This document shows positions 1 through 8,277 of a stretch of DNA of 64,000 nucleotides, piece after piece. The translations under genes were made by a program, and so were the position numbers. Position 1 is the stretch's first letter. Each line of letters opens with the position of its first letter. Source of the stretch: Planococcus ruber (lineage in GTDB: Bacteria; Bacillota; Bacilli; Bacillales_A; Planococcaceae). The DNA is taken from contig NZ_JALHAG010000001.1 of NCBI RefSeq assembly GCF_022819085.1, positions 1,013,395 through 1,077,394 on the forward strand, read 5' to 3'. The notes under the pieces were generated by a model that worked only from the letters and a program-made list of their open reading frames with translations, did not search any database and was not told the origin of the DNA.

Positions 1-1
1 G

Positions 2-172
2 AACCTGATGCCTGAAGAAGTCATGAAAGCGCATCTGGAATTGATGGATCTGTTTGAGCAGGGAGCCATCAAGCCGCTGATTTACGAAGAGCTGCCTTTT
101 GAAAAAGTGCCAGCTGCCTTGGATTTATTGGGAGACCGCAAGACCTACGGGAAATTGGTAGTGATTCCATAA
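2..172 (+). CDS. Quinone oxidoreductase / zinc-type alcohol dehydrogenase family protein, C-terminal fragment
   Basis: Only the last 56 residues are in the window; the gene begins upstream. The tail reads like the C-terminus of an NADPH:quinone oxidoreductase (medium-chain dehydrogenase family): an EEVMKAHLELMDLFEQG helix, then IKPLIYEELPFEKVPAALDLL and GKLVVIP, the usual closing strand. Members reduce quinones or alpha,beta-unsaturated carbonyls with NADPH. It ends 17 bases before the first crotonase gene, so it is probably the preceding gene of the same catabolic operon. A second family member lies at the far end of the cluster (12878). The assignment rests on the C-terminal pattern alone. 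Confidence 0.7.
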   Translation, partial: NLMPEEVMKAHLELMDLFEQGAIKPLIYEELPFEKVPAALDLLGDRKTYGKLVVIP

Positions 173-189
173 AACAAAGGGGGAAGCCG

Positions 190-966
190 ATGGGGAACTT
201 AGTGGAGATTCAAATCGAAAATGGAATCGGGCATTTGAAATTGAACCGTCCGGATAAACTGAATGCTTTATCAAAAGAATTGGCTGAAGAACTGCTTCAA
301 GGGCTGGATTCGTTGAATAAGGATAAAGAAGTCAAAGCAATCATCCTTTCGGGAGAAGGAAAGGCGTTTTCAGCAGGCGGCGATATTGCCTCGATGAAGG
401 AATTGGCCGGTGCTGCGGAAGTGGCAGAATGGATGGAATTTATCTCGGGGGTATCCAAGAAACTGATGGGCGCGGATAAGTACATCATTGCGGCGGTTCA
501 TGGATATGCTGCCGGTGCCGGATTCAGCATTGCATTGGCTGCAGATTTCATCGTTGCGGATGAACAGGCCAAATTCGCTTTAAGTTTTGCCAATATCGGA
601 TTGATCCCGGATCTAGGGCTGATCAAGTCTTTATCCGAACGGGTTTCCAAACCGATTGCGAAGGAATGGATCTCGTCTGCAAAAGTCGTGTCAGCCAAAG
701 AAGCCTATGACAACGGCATCATCAATCGAATTTCTGAAGGGCCAGTGCTGGAGGAAGCGGAACGATTTGCGGAATTCATCGTTAAAGGCCCAGCTATCAG
801 CAATAAATACGTGAAGTATTTAGTCAACCATGTCGGGGAGCTTCACGCCGAAACGGCTTTTACGCAGGAAAATATCATTCAGGCGATGCTGCTGCAAACA
901 GCTGACCATAAAGAAGGCGTCTCCGCTTTCTTCGGAAAGCGAGAGCCGCAGTTTACAGGGAACTAA
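190..966 (+). CDS. Enoyl-CoA hydratase/isomerase (crotonase) family protein, isomerase-like active site
   Basis: 258-residue crotonase fold protein, normal length. The CoA/oxyanion segment GKAFSAGGDIASM (about residues 57-69) and the second oxyanion element HGYAAGAGFSIALAAD (about 102-117) are clear. In classical enoyl-CoA hydratase two glutamates are catalytic (rat Glu144 and Glu164). Here the first position lies in KFALSFANIGLIPDLG and aligns with Phe, whereas the second Glu (IAKEW) is kept. That pattern resembles PaaG/isomerase-type crotonases more than true hydratases, so double-bond isomerisation of an enoyl-CoA is plausible. The ATG at 190 follows a GGGGGAAG ribosome site. It sits between an oxidoreductase and a TRAP transporter in the catabolic cluster. 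Confidence 0.9.
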   Translation: MGNLVEIQIENGIGHLKLNRPDKLNALSKELAEELLQGLDSLNKDKEVKAIILSGEGKAFSAGGDIASMKELAGAAEVAEWMEFISGVSKKLMGADKYIIAAVHGYAAGAGFSIALAADFIVADEQAKFALSFANIGLIPDLGLIKSLSERVSKPIAKEWISSAKVVSAKEAYDNGIINRISEGPVLEEAERFAEFIVKGPAISNKYVKYLVNHVGELHAETAFTQENIIQAMLLQTADHKEGVSAFFGKREPQFTGN

Positions 967-1024
967 AACCCTTGAAAAACGGCAATACAGAAAGGCAGAT
1001 AAACAAACGGATGGAGGGAAAATA

Positions 1025-2137
1025 ATGAAAAAGTTCAAATCGCAGTTGCTGGTGGCAAGTCTAGGATTGGCAGTTCTACTGAGTGGGTGCAGCAGTGACG
1101 ATTCCGGCAGCACTTCAGCAGAAGGCGAAAAAATTACGTTGCGGGCTGCAACCGGTTTAAGTGCCCAGCATGCTTGGTGGGAAAAATCTATGGTTCCATG
1201 GATGGAGCGAGTTGAAGAATTGACGGACGGACAAGTTGAATTTGAAACCTTTACGGGTGGAGAATTGGTAGCAGTGCCGGATGAAGCGGAAGCTTTGGAA
1301 AGCGGCACCGTTGACGTAGCCCTTGTATTGCCGATCTATCAGCCGGACCAATTCCCGATGGCTGAAGTAACGATGCTCCCGTTGAACCATTCGGATACCT
1401 TAATCGCTTCAAATGCTTGGAAAAAGCTTTTGGAAAGTGATGAAGAATTAGCGGATGGCAAAACGTATACAGAAATGCAGTTTGGAAACTTTAAAGTTTT
1501 CCCTGTATCCACTACCCAGGAGTATTCCATTTCGACTACTGGCCATGAGTTTAATTCGGTTGGCGATGTAAAAGGCACTTCACTTCGTACGCCTTCACGG
1601 ATCCATGAAATGTATGCTGCAAAAACAGGGATCAATAGTGTGACGATGCCGGCAGTTGAAATTTATGATGCGCTAAGCCGCGGTACATTTGAAGGTGCTT
1701 TCTATAGTATTGCCGACTGGACCGGATATGGTTTCCAAGATCTGTTTACCTACACAGTAACCGGCATCAATTTCGGCCATTTCAATGCATTTATCGGAAT
1801 GTCTCAAGATAAATGGGAAGAAATGCCCGAAAATGTGCAAGAAGCAATGACACAAGCAAACGAAGAAATTTTCGAACCAGGAGCTCAAGAATGGATGGAC
1901 CGCGCAGAAGCGATTATTCCGGAAAATGAAGCAAATGGCGGAAAATTCGTCGACTTTAGCGAATTGGACCAAGAAGTTCAAGACCACTTTAATACAGGAA
2001 TTGAAGATACATGGACAGATTACGCGAAGCTTTTGGAAGACAACGGCCTTCCAGGCAATGAACTTGTCATTAAATGGAGAGATTTAGTGGTGGAAGAAGG
2101 CGGAGAAGTGCCGGAAGCCATTATGAATTTAGAATAG
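1025..2137 (+). CDS. dctP: TRAP transporter substrate-binding lipoprotein (DctP family)
   Basis: 370 residues from the ATG at 1025, which follows GGAGGGAAAATA; an upstream in-frame extension would overlap the crotonase gene and hide the signal peptide. The N-terminus is a lipoprotein signal, MKKFKSQLLVASLGLAVLLSG then Cys, so the protein is membrane-anchored outside the cell. The rest fits the DctP fold, including SVGDVKGTSLRTPSRIHEMYAA and VEIYDALSRGTFEGAFYS, the region that carries the conserved carboxylate-binding Arg in this family. It captures an organic acid for the DctM/DctQ permease encoded next. Neighbouring CoA-pathway genes suggest that the ligand is the substrate of this cluster. 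Confidence 0.93.
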   Translation: MKKFKSQLLVASLGLAVLLSGCSSDDSGSTSAEGEKITLRAATGLSAQHAWWEKSMVPWMERVEELTDGQVEFETFTGGELVAVPDEAEALESGTVDVALVLPIYQPDQFPMAEVTMLPLNHSDTLIASNAWKKLLESDEELADGKTYTEMQFGNFKVFPVSTTQEYSISTTGHEFNSVGDVKGTSLRTPSRIHEMYAAKTGINSVTMPAVEIYDALSRGTFEGAFYSIADWTGYGFQDLFTYTVTGINFGHFNAFIGMSQDKWEEMPENVQEAMTQANEEIFEPGAQEWMDRAEAIIPENEANGGKFVDFSELDQEVQDHFNTGIEDTWTDYAKLLEDNGLPGNELVIKWRDLVVEEGGEVPEAIMNLE

Positions 2138-2147
2138 CAGCACCATC

Positions 2148-2190
2148 AAAAGGGATAGCGCAGAAAAGATCGCCGTCCCTTTTCTTTTCA
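2148..2190 (+). terminator. Intercistronic stem-loop after dctP (partial terminator)
   Basis: Inverted repeat AAAAGGGA (2148-2155) / TCCCTTTT (2176-2183) followed by CTTTTC, lying between the binding-protein gene and the large permease gene. Hairpins here commonly stabilise the binding-protein mRNA or let only some polymerases through, giving more binding protein than permease. Confidence 0.55.
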
Positions 2191-2212
2191 GACTTTTGCA
2201 GGGAGGCCCTTT

Positions 2213-3538
2213 ATGGATAATTTAGTGGTTATTGGAATTATTATCGCAATGATGATCATCTTGTTGATTGCGGGGTTGTACATTCACTCCGTGCTCCTTG
2301 CCAGTGGAATTATCGGTTTAATCCTATTGGAAGGCTTTGGCATTCTGCCAGGTTTGCTCGGCAACGAACCGTTTAATCGGGTGGCCAGTTATACACTGAC
2401 GACGATTCCTCTGTTTGTTTTAATGGCTCAATTTATCCTGCAGTCGGGACTCGTCCAGGATATTTTTTATATGGTCCATAAAGTATCAAAAGGAAAAAAC
2501 AGCCTTCTTGGCGTATTGACCTTGATTATCGGAGGGATGCTTGGAGCGGTATCGGGTTCAGGTACGGCAACCGCTGCTTCGCTCGGGCAAGTGGCGATTC
2601 CGGAACTCAGAAAACATGGATATAGCGCTCCGCTCGCTGGAGCTATCGCTTCCTCTGGCGGCTCTTTATCCGGAATCATTCCACCGAGCATTATCTTGAT
2701 TTTATATGGAGTGGCAACGGAAACTCCAGTCGGCAGCTTGTTTGTCGGAGCGTTTATCCCAGGCATTCTGACAATGATCGTATTTATTTTGGTGATGTTG
2801 GTATATTTCCGAATGGAGAAGAAAAAAACCGCTTCTGCAAATGAACCAGAGATCAAAGAAACCGCAGGGACGCCTGAAAAGCTGTCAGCGTTTCGCTTGA
2901 TCGCCGCAAGTGTTATTGCCATTGTCATCGTATTGGTGATCTTCGGCGGGATTTACTCCGGGCTTTTCACCCCTACTGAAGCAGGGGCCGTCGGAGCGTT
3001 TGTCGGTTTGCTGGCTGCATTGGTACTAGGGAAAGTCAATTTTAATTTCTTTAAAGTGTCTGTGGTTGAAACCGTCAAGTTGACAGGAATGGTCATGATT
3101 ATCATGATCGGCGCACAGATTTTTGGGCGATTTGTCTCTCTTTCGTTATTGCCAAGAAAGCTGATCGAATTTATCGAACCGATTATGGATACGCCAGTGC
3201 TTGTGCTGATCGCCATTTCGGTCGTTCTTTTCATTATGTTTATGTTTATCGAGGGAGCTGCAGTTATCCTGATGTCTATTCCGGTCATCTTGCCGATCAT
3301 CCAGGAACTTCAAGTAGATGTCCTTTGGTTCGGCGTCTTTATCGCCGTCATTTGTACCATCGGCTTGATCACCCCTCCGGTCGGCCTTAGTGTTTATGCC
3401 GTAGCTGGCGTCAGCGGAATCAATTCGGGTTCGATTTTCAAAATCGCCATGGTATTTGCCATTGTGGCAATGATTGTGGTCTGTGGCTTGATGATTGCGT
3501 TTCCGGGACTTGCTACATGGCTTCCGAATTCGATGTGA
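2213..3538 (+). CDS. dctM: TRAP transporter large permease subunit (DctM family)
   Basis: 441 residues, extremely hydrophobic, about 12 membrane spans, matching the DctM subunit that forms the sodium-coupled transport channel. Family hallmarks visible are GGMLGAVSGSGTATAASLGQVAIPELRKHGYS (about 104-135), SGGSLSGIIPPSIILILYG (about 147-165), FTPTEAGAVGAFVGL, and GLITPPVGLSVYAVAGVSG near the C-terminus. The ATG at 2213 follows GGGAGGCCCTTT. It works with the lipoprotein at 1025 and the small subunit at 3562. The large subunit precedes the small one here, whereas P-Q-M is the commonest order. Confidence 0.95.
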   Translation: MDNLVVIGIIIAMMIILLIAGLYIHSVLLASGIIGLILLEGFGILPGLLGNEPFNRVASYTLTTIPLFVLMAQFILQSGLVQDIFYMVHKVSKGKNSLLGVLTLIIGGMLGAVSGSGTATAASLGQVAIPELRKHGYSAPLAGAIASSGGSLSGIIPPSIILILYGVATETPVGSLFVGAFIPGILTMIVFILVMLVYFRMEKKKTASANEPEIKETAGTPEKLSAFRLIAASVIAIVIVLVIFGGIYSGLFTPTEAGAVGAFVGLLAALVLGKVNFNFFKVSVVETVKLTGMVMIIMIGAQIFGRFVSLSLLPRKLIEFIEPIMDTPVLVLIAISVVLFIMFMFIEGAAVILMSIPVILPIIQELQVDVLWFGVFIAVICTIGLITPPVGLSVYAVAGVSGINSGSIFKIAMVFAIVAMIVVCGLMIAFPGLATWLPNSM

Positions 3539-3561
3539 ATTAATGAAAGGGGGTAAGCTTC

Positions 3562-4110
3562 ATGAATGGTGTATGGAAAGCCTATAAAGTTTTCGACTAT
3601 ATAAAATTGGCAGGAATTTGGGTCAGCGGCATCAGTGTTTTAGTGATGATGTTCCTGATCGTCTATGATGTAGCGGTCCGTTCCCTTTTCTCTAGTTCAA
3701 TACGCGGCGGATTTGAAATTATCCAGAATTACATGATGCCGCTTGTGGTTTTCCCGGGACTTGCATATGTGTATGCTTCTGGTGTCTTGCCGAAGATGGA
3801 TTTGGTGCTTGATAAAATCGGGCAAAAGGCGAAGAAGGTCCTGATCTTTTTAATGATTTTATTGGAGCTATTTGTATTGGTCCTCATTGTCCAGTTTAGC
3901 TGGGAATATGCAATGAACGGACTCGAAAGAAAGACGGCTTTCCCGGCTGCAGGCACACTGTATCCTTTATATCCGCTGTTTTTCCTGATTCCAATTGCAT
4001 TTGCCCTGATTGTCATTGAAAATGTATTTATTTTGATCCGCAACATTTTGATAAAAGAACCTTCCTTGACAATGCGGGAAGTCGAAGAGAAACCGGAAGA
4101 ATTATTGTGA
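3562..4110 (+). CDS. dctQ: TRAP transporter small permease subunit (DctQ family)
   Basis: 182 residues with four predicted membrane spans (about 14-37, 50-70, 91-112, 132-152), the DctQ arrangement. It starts 23 bases after dctM behind AAAGGGGGTAAGC. The small subunit pairs with DctM in the inner membrane and is required for assembly of the tripartite transporter. The short charged tail (TMREVEEKPEELL) is cytoplasmic. Sequence in this family is poorly conserved, so the call rests on size, topology and neighbours, which together are convincing. Confidence 0.9.
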   Translation: MNGVWKAYKVFDYIKLAGIWVSGISVLVMMFLIVYDVAVRSLFSSSIRGGFEIIQNYMMPLVVFPGLAYVYASGVLPKMDLVLDKIGQKAKKVLIFLMILLELFVLVLIVQFSWEYAMNGLERKTAFPAAGTLYPLYPLFFLIPIAFALIVIENVFILIRNILIKEPSLTMREVEEKPEELL

Positions 4111-4154
4111 AATCTGCACTCAGATTAAATCTATTGAATAAATGAGGGAATGCA

Positions 4155-4739
4155 ATGAGTCTACGGGAGCGAAAAGCAGCTAAGAAAAAAGAAGACATTC
4201 TTCGTTCAGCCAGTTCCGTTATCTCACGGCAGGGCTTCCATAAAACAACGATGGAAGACATCGCTGCTGAACTGCTGATGACGAAAGGTTCGCTTTATTA
4301 TTATTTCAAAAACAAAGAAGAATTGCTTTTTCATTGCCATGATTTGATCCTTACCGGTGCAATGGAATTGATAGAAGACATTTATCAGGAAAACATTTCT
4401 TCGGTGGAAAAGATGAAAAAAGCGATAAAAGCCCATTTGGACATCGCGATCCAGGAAAAAGAAATCTTTAATCTGATCGTAAAGCCGGAACAAATCTTCT
4501 CGGAAGACCATATTGAAGACATCGTGAATAAAAGAGATGTCTATGCGGGATTATTCGATAAAATCATTGCTCAAGGGGCTGAAAGAGGCGAGTTTCATTT
4601 AAGGCAGCAAAAAATGGCGCGGATGATCATACTTGGAGCCACGAACTGGATTCAAGTATGGTATTCCGATAAAGGCGAATTCAGTAAAGACGAAATTGAA
4701 GAGATTTATGCGGACTATCTGCTTAAAATGCTGCTTTGA
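4155..4739 (+). CDS. TetR/AcrR family transcriptional regulator
   Basis: 194 residues. The N-terminal TetR helix-turn-helix is typical: KKEDILRSASSVISRQGFHKTTMEDIAAELLMTKGSLYYYFKNKEELLFHC (about 9-59). The C-terminal ligand domain resembles regulators of fatty-acid and acyl-CoA genes (FadR/YsiA type), though not closely enough to name a ligand. The ATG at 4155 follows GAGGGAATGC. The stop codon overlaps a possible TTG start of the next gene, so it is co-transcribed with the catabolic genes and probably represses this cluster until an acyl-CoA intermediate builds up (inference). Confidence 0.93.
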   Translation: MSLRERKAAKKKEDILRSASSVISRQGFHKTTMEDIAAELLMTKGSLYYYFKNKEELLFHCHDLILTGAMELIEDIYQENISSVEKMKKAIKAHLDIAIQEKEIFNLIVKPEQIFSEDHIEDIVNKRDVYAGLFDKIIAQGAERGEFHLRQQKMARMIILGATNWIQVWYSDKGEFSKDEIEEIYADYLLKMLL

Positions 4740-4765
4740 AAATAACCATGAAGGATTTGGAGTGC

Positions 4766-5512
4766 ATGAGAAGAATCCATGTAATTACACAGAAAGAAGC
4801 GGTCAAAGAAGAAAAGCTGATCGGTTGTTCAGCCGTTGTCATTGATGTTTTTTTGGCAACTTCGACAATTACTTTTTTGCTGGAGCATAACTACGGACCG
4901 ATATATGCAGTGAAAGACAGTGCAGATGCTTTAATACTGGCAGATGAACAAAAAGGTGATTATATCCTGCTTGGGGAAACAAAAGGCGAATCGATTGAAG
5001 GATTTCGATATCCCGATCCTTGTTTGATCGAGCCATGCAGCAGCCAGGAGGCAGCGATCATTTGCTCAACAAATGGCACGAGGGCGATTGAAAAAGCGGC
5101 TAAGGCAAAAACGCTTTTCATCTCCTCTTTAGTGAATGGCCATGTGATTGCTGAACAGCTTCACATTCAACAAGACGAATCCTCCATCGTGTTGATTTGT
5201 TCAGGAAATGATGACCGTTTTTCAATGGAGGATTTTATCGGAGCAGGACAAATTGTGCACCACTTGAAGGATAGCGGCGACTATCAGCTTTCGGATGCTG
5301 CTAAATTGGCCAAGTCTGCCTACGAAGCGTCGCTGGCAACTGGTTTTGCTGAGTTGTATGAAAGCGAAACGGCAGAATTGCTTAGAAGATTCGATTTTGC
5401 AGAATCGATGGAACTGATCATTCGCAATCATGAAAAGTTAACGGTCATTCCGCTAGTTGAAAACGGCGCAATCCGAAATGCCACCGTCAAAATAAATTCC
5501 GGCAATGGATAA
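4766..5512 (+). CDS. ComB-like (2-phosphosulfolactate phosphatase family) protein
   Basis: 248 residues from the ATG at 4766, preceded by AAGGA and GGAG; in-frame starts at 4736 (TTG) and 4748 (ATG) are possible but less well placed. Family features are VVIDVFLATSTITFLL near the N-terminus, GETKGESIEGF and CSTNGTRAIEKA. ComB is a magnesium-dependent phosphatase that makes sulfolactate in coenzyme M synthesis, and Bacillus has a spore sulfolactate version. Here the DVLRATS motif reads DVFLATS and the usual NSP segment reads PDP, so the substrate probably differs. Its place among CoA-catabolism genes, in the same cluster as a kinase gene, suggests a phosphorylated pathway intermediate. That is inference. 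Confidence 0.75.
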   Translation: MRRIHVITQKEAVKEEKLIGCSAVVIDVFLATSTITFLLEHNYGPIYAVKDSADALILADEQKGDYILLGETKGESIEGFRYPDPCLIEPCSSQEAAIICSTNGTRAIEKAAKAKTLFISSLVNGHVIAEQLHIQQDESSIVLICSGNDDRFSMEDFIGAGQIVHHLKDSGDYQLSDAAKLAKSAYEASLATGFAELYESETAELLRRFDFAESMELIIRNHEKLTVIPLVENGAIRNATVKINSGNG

Positions 5513-5529
5513 AAAGGAGTCGAGCAGAA

Positions 5530-6312
5530 ATGGAGGATAAAGAATTGATTCAAGTAGAAACGGAAGGGCATTTAGCTATAGTGACATTAGCGAACCCACC
5601 CGTAAATGTACTGACCGATCAAATCATCTCGGAATTGGATGCAGCCATAGAGGAAATAGCGAAATTGCCGGATATCCGCGCCGTTATCTTGCGCGCTGCA
5701 GGGGAGAAAGCCTTTGCAGCAGGTGCAGATATCGGCCAATTTCCTTCTTTGACAGAAGAAACGGGAATTCAACTGGTCGATAAAGGCAAACGGGTTTTCG
5801 ATAAATTAGCAGCTTCAAATGTTCCAGTCATCTGTGCGATCCAAGGCCTGGCTTTAGGAGCGGGACTGGAACTCGCCATTGCCTGCGACATCCGGGTGGT
5901 CGAAGAAGATGCCAAACTCGGGCTTCCTGAAACAGGGCTTGGCATCTTGCCGGGATATGCCGGAACACAGCGCCTGTCCCGTTTAGTCGGAATCGGAAAA
6001 GCAAAAGAGCTTGTGCTGTCCGGTGTCCTGCTGTCAGGGCAGGAAGCTTACGAAGTGGGACTGGCAGAACGGGTTGTGCCCAAAGGCGGCGCTTTTGAAG
6101 CGGCGAAAGAATTAGCGGAGAAGGTAGCGGCGAAAGGGCCAGTGGCAGTGGCCAATGCGAAGCGCGCCATAAATGAAGGAATTGAATTGCCGCTCGCTGA
6201 AGCGCAGGAGCTGGAAAGCTATTTGTTTTCAAAGCTTGTGGGAACCGCAGATATGCAAGAAGGAGTTAAAGCGTTCAAAGAAAAACGAAAGCCTGTATTT
6301 CAAGGGAAATAA
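5530..6312 (+). CDS. Enoyl-CoA hydratase
   Basis: 260-residue crotonase with both catalytic glutamates in place: GLPETGLGILPGYAGTQRL (first Glu) and GKAKELVLSG (second Glu). Oxyanion-hole segments are GEKAFAAGADIGQF (about 58-71) and QGLALGAGLELAIACD (about 104-119). It should hydrate trans-2-enoyl-CoA to 3-hydroxyacyl-CoA. The next gene, 19 bases downstream, encodes a 3-hydroxyacyl-CoA dehydrogenase, so the two form consecutive beta-oxidation steps. The ATG at 5530 follows AAGGAGTCGAGCAGAA. It complements the crotonase at 190, which lacks the first glutamate. Confidence 0.95.
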   Translation: MEDKELIQVETEGHLAIVTLANPPVNVLTDQIISELDAAIEEIAKLPDIRAVILRAAGEKAFAAGADIGQFPSLTEETGIQLVDKGKRVFDKLAASNVPVICAIQGLALGAGLELAIACDIRVVEEDAKLGLPETGLGILPGYAGTQRLSRLVGIGKAKELVLSGVLLSGQEAYEVGLAERVVPKGGAFEAAKELAEKVAAKGPVAVANAKRAINEGIELPLAEAQELESYLFSKLVGTADMQEGVKAFKEKRKPVFQGK

Positions 6313-6331
6313 AGTCGAGGAGTGATCGCCT

Positions 6332-7177
6332 ATGGAAAAAATTGCAGTGATTGGGGCCGGAATTATGGGCAATGGAATTGCCCAAGTGGCGGCAGAAGGA
6401 AATTATCAAGTAATTTTATACGATGTGAACCCAGAAGGGCTTGATAGAGGAATTAAGCGAATTGAAAAGACCTTGTCCCGAAATGTGGAAAAAGGAAAAA
6501 TTGAACAGGCAGAAGCGGATGCGATCAGAGAAAGAATCCGGCCGACGAGCAGCATCGAAGAGTTGAAGGAAGTAGATATGGTCATTGAAGCCATTATTGA
6601 ACAGATTGAACCTAAGAAAAAGTTATTTGCAGAGCTTGACCAAATTTGCAAACCCTCTACGATTTTCGCTTCGAATACTTCCGGGTTAAGCATTACAGAA
6701 ATGGCAGCAGCTGTAGAACGAAGCGGCCAAGTCATCGGCATGCATTTTTTCAACCCGGTTCCCGTCATGCAATTGGTTGAAATCATCCGTGGAGAACAGA
6801 CAAGCGATGAGACGGTTGAAGTGGCGCACAAAGTGGCCCAACAATTTAATAAAACAGCGATCTCGGTCAAGGAGGCGCCGCTGTTTGCGGTTAACCGGAT
6901 TTTGACGCCAATGATCAATGAAGCAATCTTTGTATTATCGGAAGGCATCGCGTCAGCTGAAGATATTGATAAAGGCATGATGCTTGGCGCAAGCCATCCG
7001 ATCGGGCCGCTTGCCTTAACCGATTTGATCGGGTTGGATACGATGCTTTTTGTAGCGGAAACACTTTACAACGAAACCAACGATTCCAAATATCGGCCAG
7101 CGCCTTTATTGAAGCAATACGTACGGGCTGGCAAACTGGGACGGAAATCCGGAGAAGGATTTTTCAAATACGACTGA
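6332..7177 (+). CDS. 3-hydroxybutyryl-CoA dehydrogenase (3-hydroxyacyl-CoA dehydrogenase family)
   Basis: 281 residues, the length of short single-function HbdA/PaaH-type enzymes. The Rossmann NAD site is at the very start, IGAGIMGNGIAQVAA. SNTSGLSITEMA and GMHFFNPVPVMQLVEII include the catalytic Ser, His and Asn regions of the family, and the C-terminal domain has PIGPLALTDLIGLDT and GRKSGEGFFKYD. It oxidises 3-hydroxyacyl-CoA to 3-oxoacyl-CoA with NAD or NADP. It follows the hydratase by 19 bases, with GAGGAGTGATCGCC as ribosome site. No thiolase is visible in the window, so the pathway must be completed elsewhere. Confidence 0.96.
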   Translation: MEKIAVIGAGIMGNGIAQVAAEGNYQVILYDVNPEGLDRGIKRIEKTLSRNVEKGKIEQAEADAIRERIRPTSSIEELKEVDMVIEAIIEQIEPKKKLFAELDQICKPSTIFASNTSGLSITEMAAAVERSGQVIGMHFFNPVPVMQLVEIIRGEQTSDETVEVAHKVAQQFNKTAISVKEAPLFAVNRILTPMINEAIFVLSEGIASAEDIDKGMMLGASHPIGPLALTDLIGLDTMLFVAETLYNETNDSKYRPAPLLKQYVRAGKLGRKSGEGFFKYD

Positions 7178-7198
7178 GCTTTTAAAGGAGAGATGGCT

Positions 7199-8254
7199 AT
7201 GAGCGACGCAAAGCAAGCAATCGGAAAATCGCAGGACTCCATCAATTGGGAGGTTGTTGAACAGCATTTGCGTAAATCGATTCCCAATTTGCCGGATGGG
7301 AAACTGAATGTGCGGCAATTCTCAGAAGGCTATTCCAATTTAACGTATTTATTGAACATTGCCGATTGGGAAGGCGTCTTGCGGCGGCCTCCGTTTGGAG
7401 AAGTGCCGCCGAAAGCACACGATATGCAGCGGGAATACCGAATACTTGAAAAAGTGAACCCGGTGTTTCCATTAGCGCCGAAGCCTTATGTGTACTGCGA
7501 AGATTCGGCCATCATGGACAAGCATTTCTATGTCATGGAGAAAAAACAAGGGGTAGTGATCGATGACGTGCTTCCTGAAAATTACGGAGGATCCGAACAG
7601 GCTGGGCCGAAGATTTCGGAGACTGTCATACAAACGCTTGCGCAGCTTCAAGCGATTGATTATCAAGAAGCAGGGCTTGCCGGAATGGGGAAGCCTGAAG
7701 GGTTTCTTGAACGGCAGGTGAAAGGGTGGATCAAGCGCTATGACCATTCTAAAACCGAAGCCATTACGGAGTTGGACGGACTCGAGAAGTGGCTGGCGGA
7801 AAACTTGCCGGTTACCCGGGAAACAACAATTGTCCACAATGATTTTAAATTGAACAATATGGTACTGGATGCGCATGATCCCGGAAAAGCGGTTGGCATT
7901 CTGGATTGGGAGCTTTCGACAATTGGCGACCCCATGAGCGATTTAGGATCAACGGTGGCTTATTGGGGACAGCCGGATGACCCGGATATGGGTATCAACA
8001 TCGTCACGAACCAAAAAGGATTCTACAGCAGACGCGAATTTGTGGAAGCTTATGCCAAAACAAGCGGGAGAGATGTATCGAACATCAACTATTACGTAAC
8101 GTTCGGTTTTTATAAACTTGCTGTTATCCTGCAGCAAATCCACTACCGTTGGAAAATTGGTGAAATCGATGACCATCGTTTTGGCGTGTTGAATATTGCG
8201 GTTCGCAATCTAATTGAAATGGCCAATGAAACACGCAGCAATCGATTGCTGTAA
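7199..8254 (+). CDS. Phosphotransferase family protein (ACAD10/ACAD11-like, APH fold)
   Basis: 351 residues from the ATG at 7199; an ATG at 7193 is only two bases from the AAAGGAG site. This is an aminoglycoside-phosphotransferase-fold kinase: the nucleotide-binding beginning is FSEGYSNLTYLL, the catalytic loop is VHNDFKLNNMVLD (about 216-228), and the metal-binding motif is GILDWELSTIGDPMSDLG (about 237-254). Such kinases sit beside acyl-CoA enzymes. Related domains in ACAD10/11 and LvaA phosphorylate 4-hydroxyacyl-CoA so that the hydroxyl group can be removed. A similar role here is inferred from context. It follows the dehydrogenase by 21 bases and is almost certainly not an antibiotic resistance gene. 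Confidence 0.88.
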   Translation: MSDAKQAIGKSQDSINWEVVEQHLRKSIPNLPDGKLNVRQFSEGYSNLTYLLNIADWEGVLRRPPFGEVPPKAHDMQREYRILEKVNPVFPLAPKPYVYCEDSAIMDKHFYVMEKKQGVVIDDVLPENYGGSEQAGPKISETVIQTLAQLQAIDYQEAGLAGMGKPEGFLERQVKGWIKRYDHSKTEAITELDGLEKWLAENLPVTRETTIVHNDFKLNNMVLDAHDPGKAVGILDWELSTIGDPMSDLGSTVAYWGQPDDPDMGINIVTNQKGFYSRREFVEAYAKTSGRDVSNINYYVTFGFYKLAVILQQIHYRWKIGEIDDHRFGVLNIAVRNLIEMANETRSNRLL

Positions 8255-8277
8255 AACGAGACAAAGGCGGGTGGACC

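Noticed and set aside
820-1308. 162-codon minus-strand open frame across the crotonase end and dctP start
   Set aside because: It is antisense to two well-supported genes, has no ribosome site and no recognisable protein features.
5828-6232. 134-codon minus-strand open frame inside the enoyl-CoA hydratase gene
   Set aside because: Pro/Leu-rich shadow of a conserved crotonase; no start signal.
7199-8254. Aminoglycoside resistance kinase
   Set aside because: The fold matches, but ACAD10-like features and its place between CoA-pathway genes point to catabolism.
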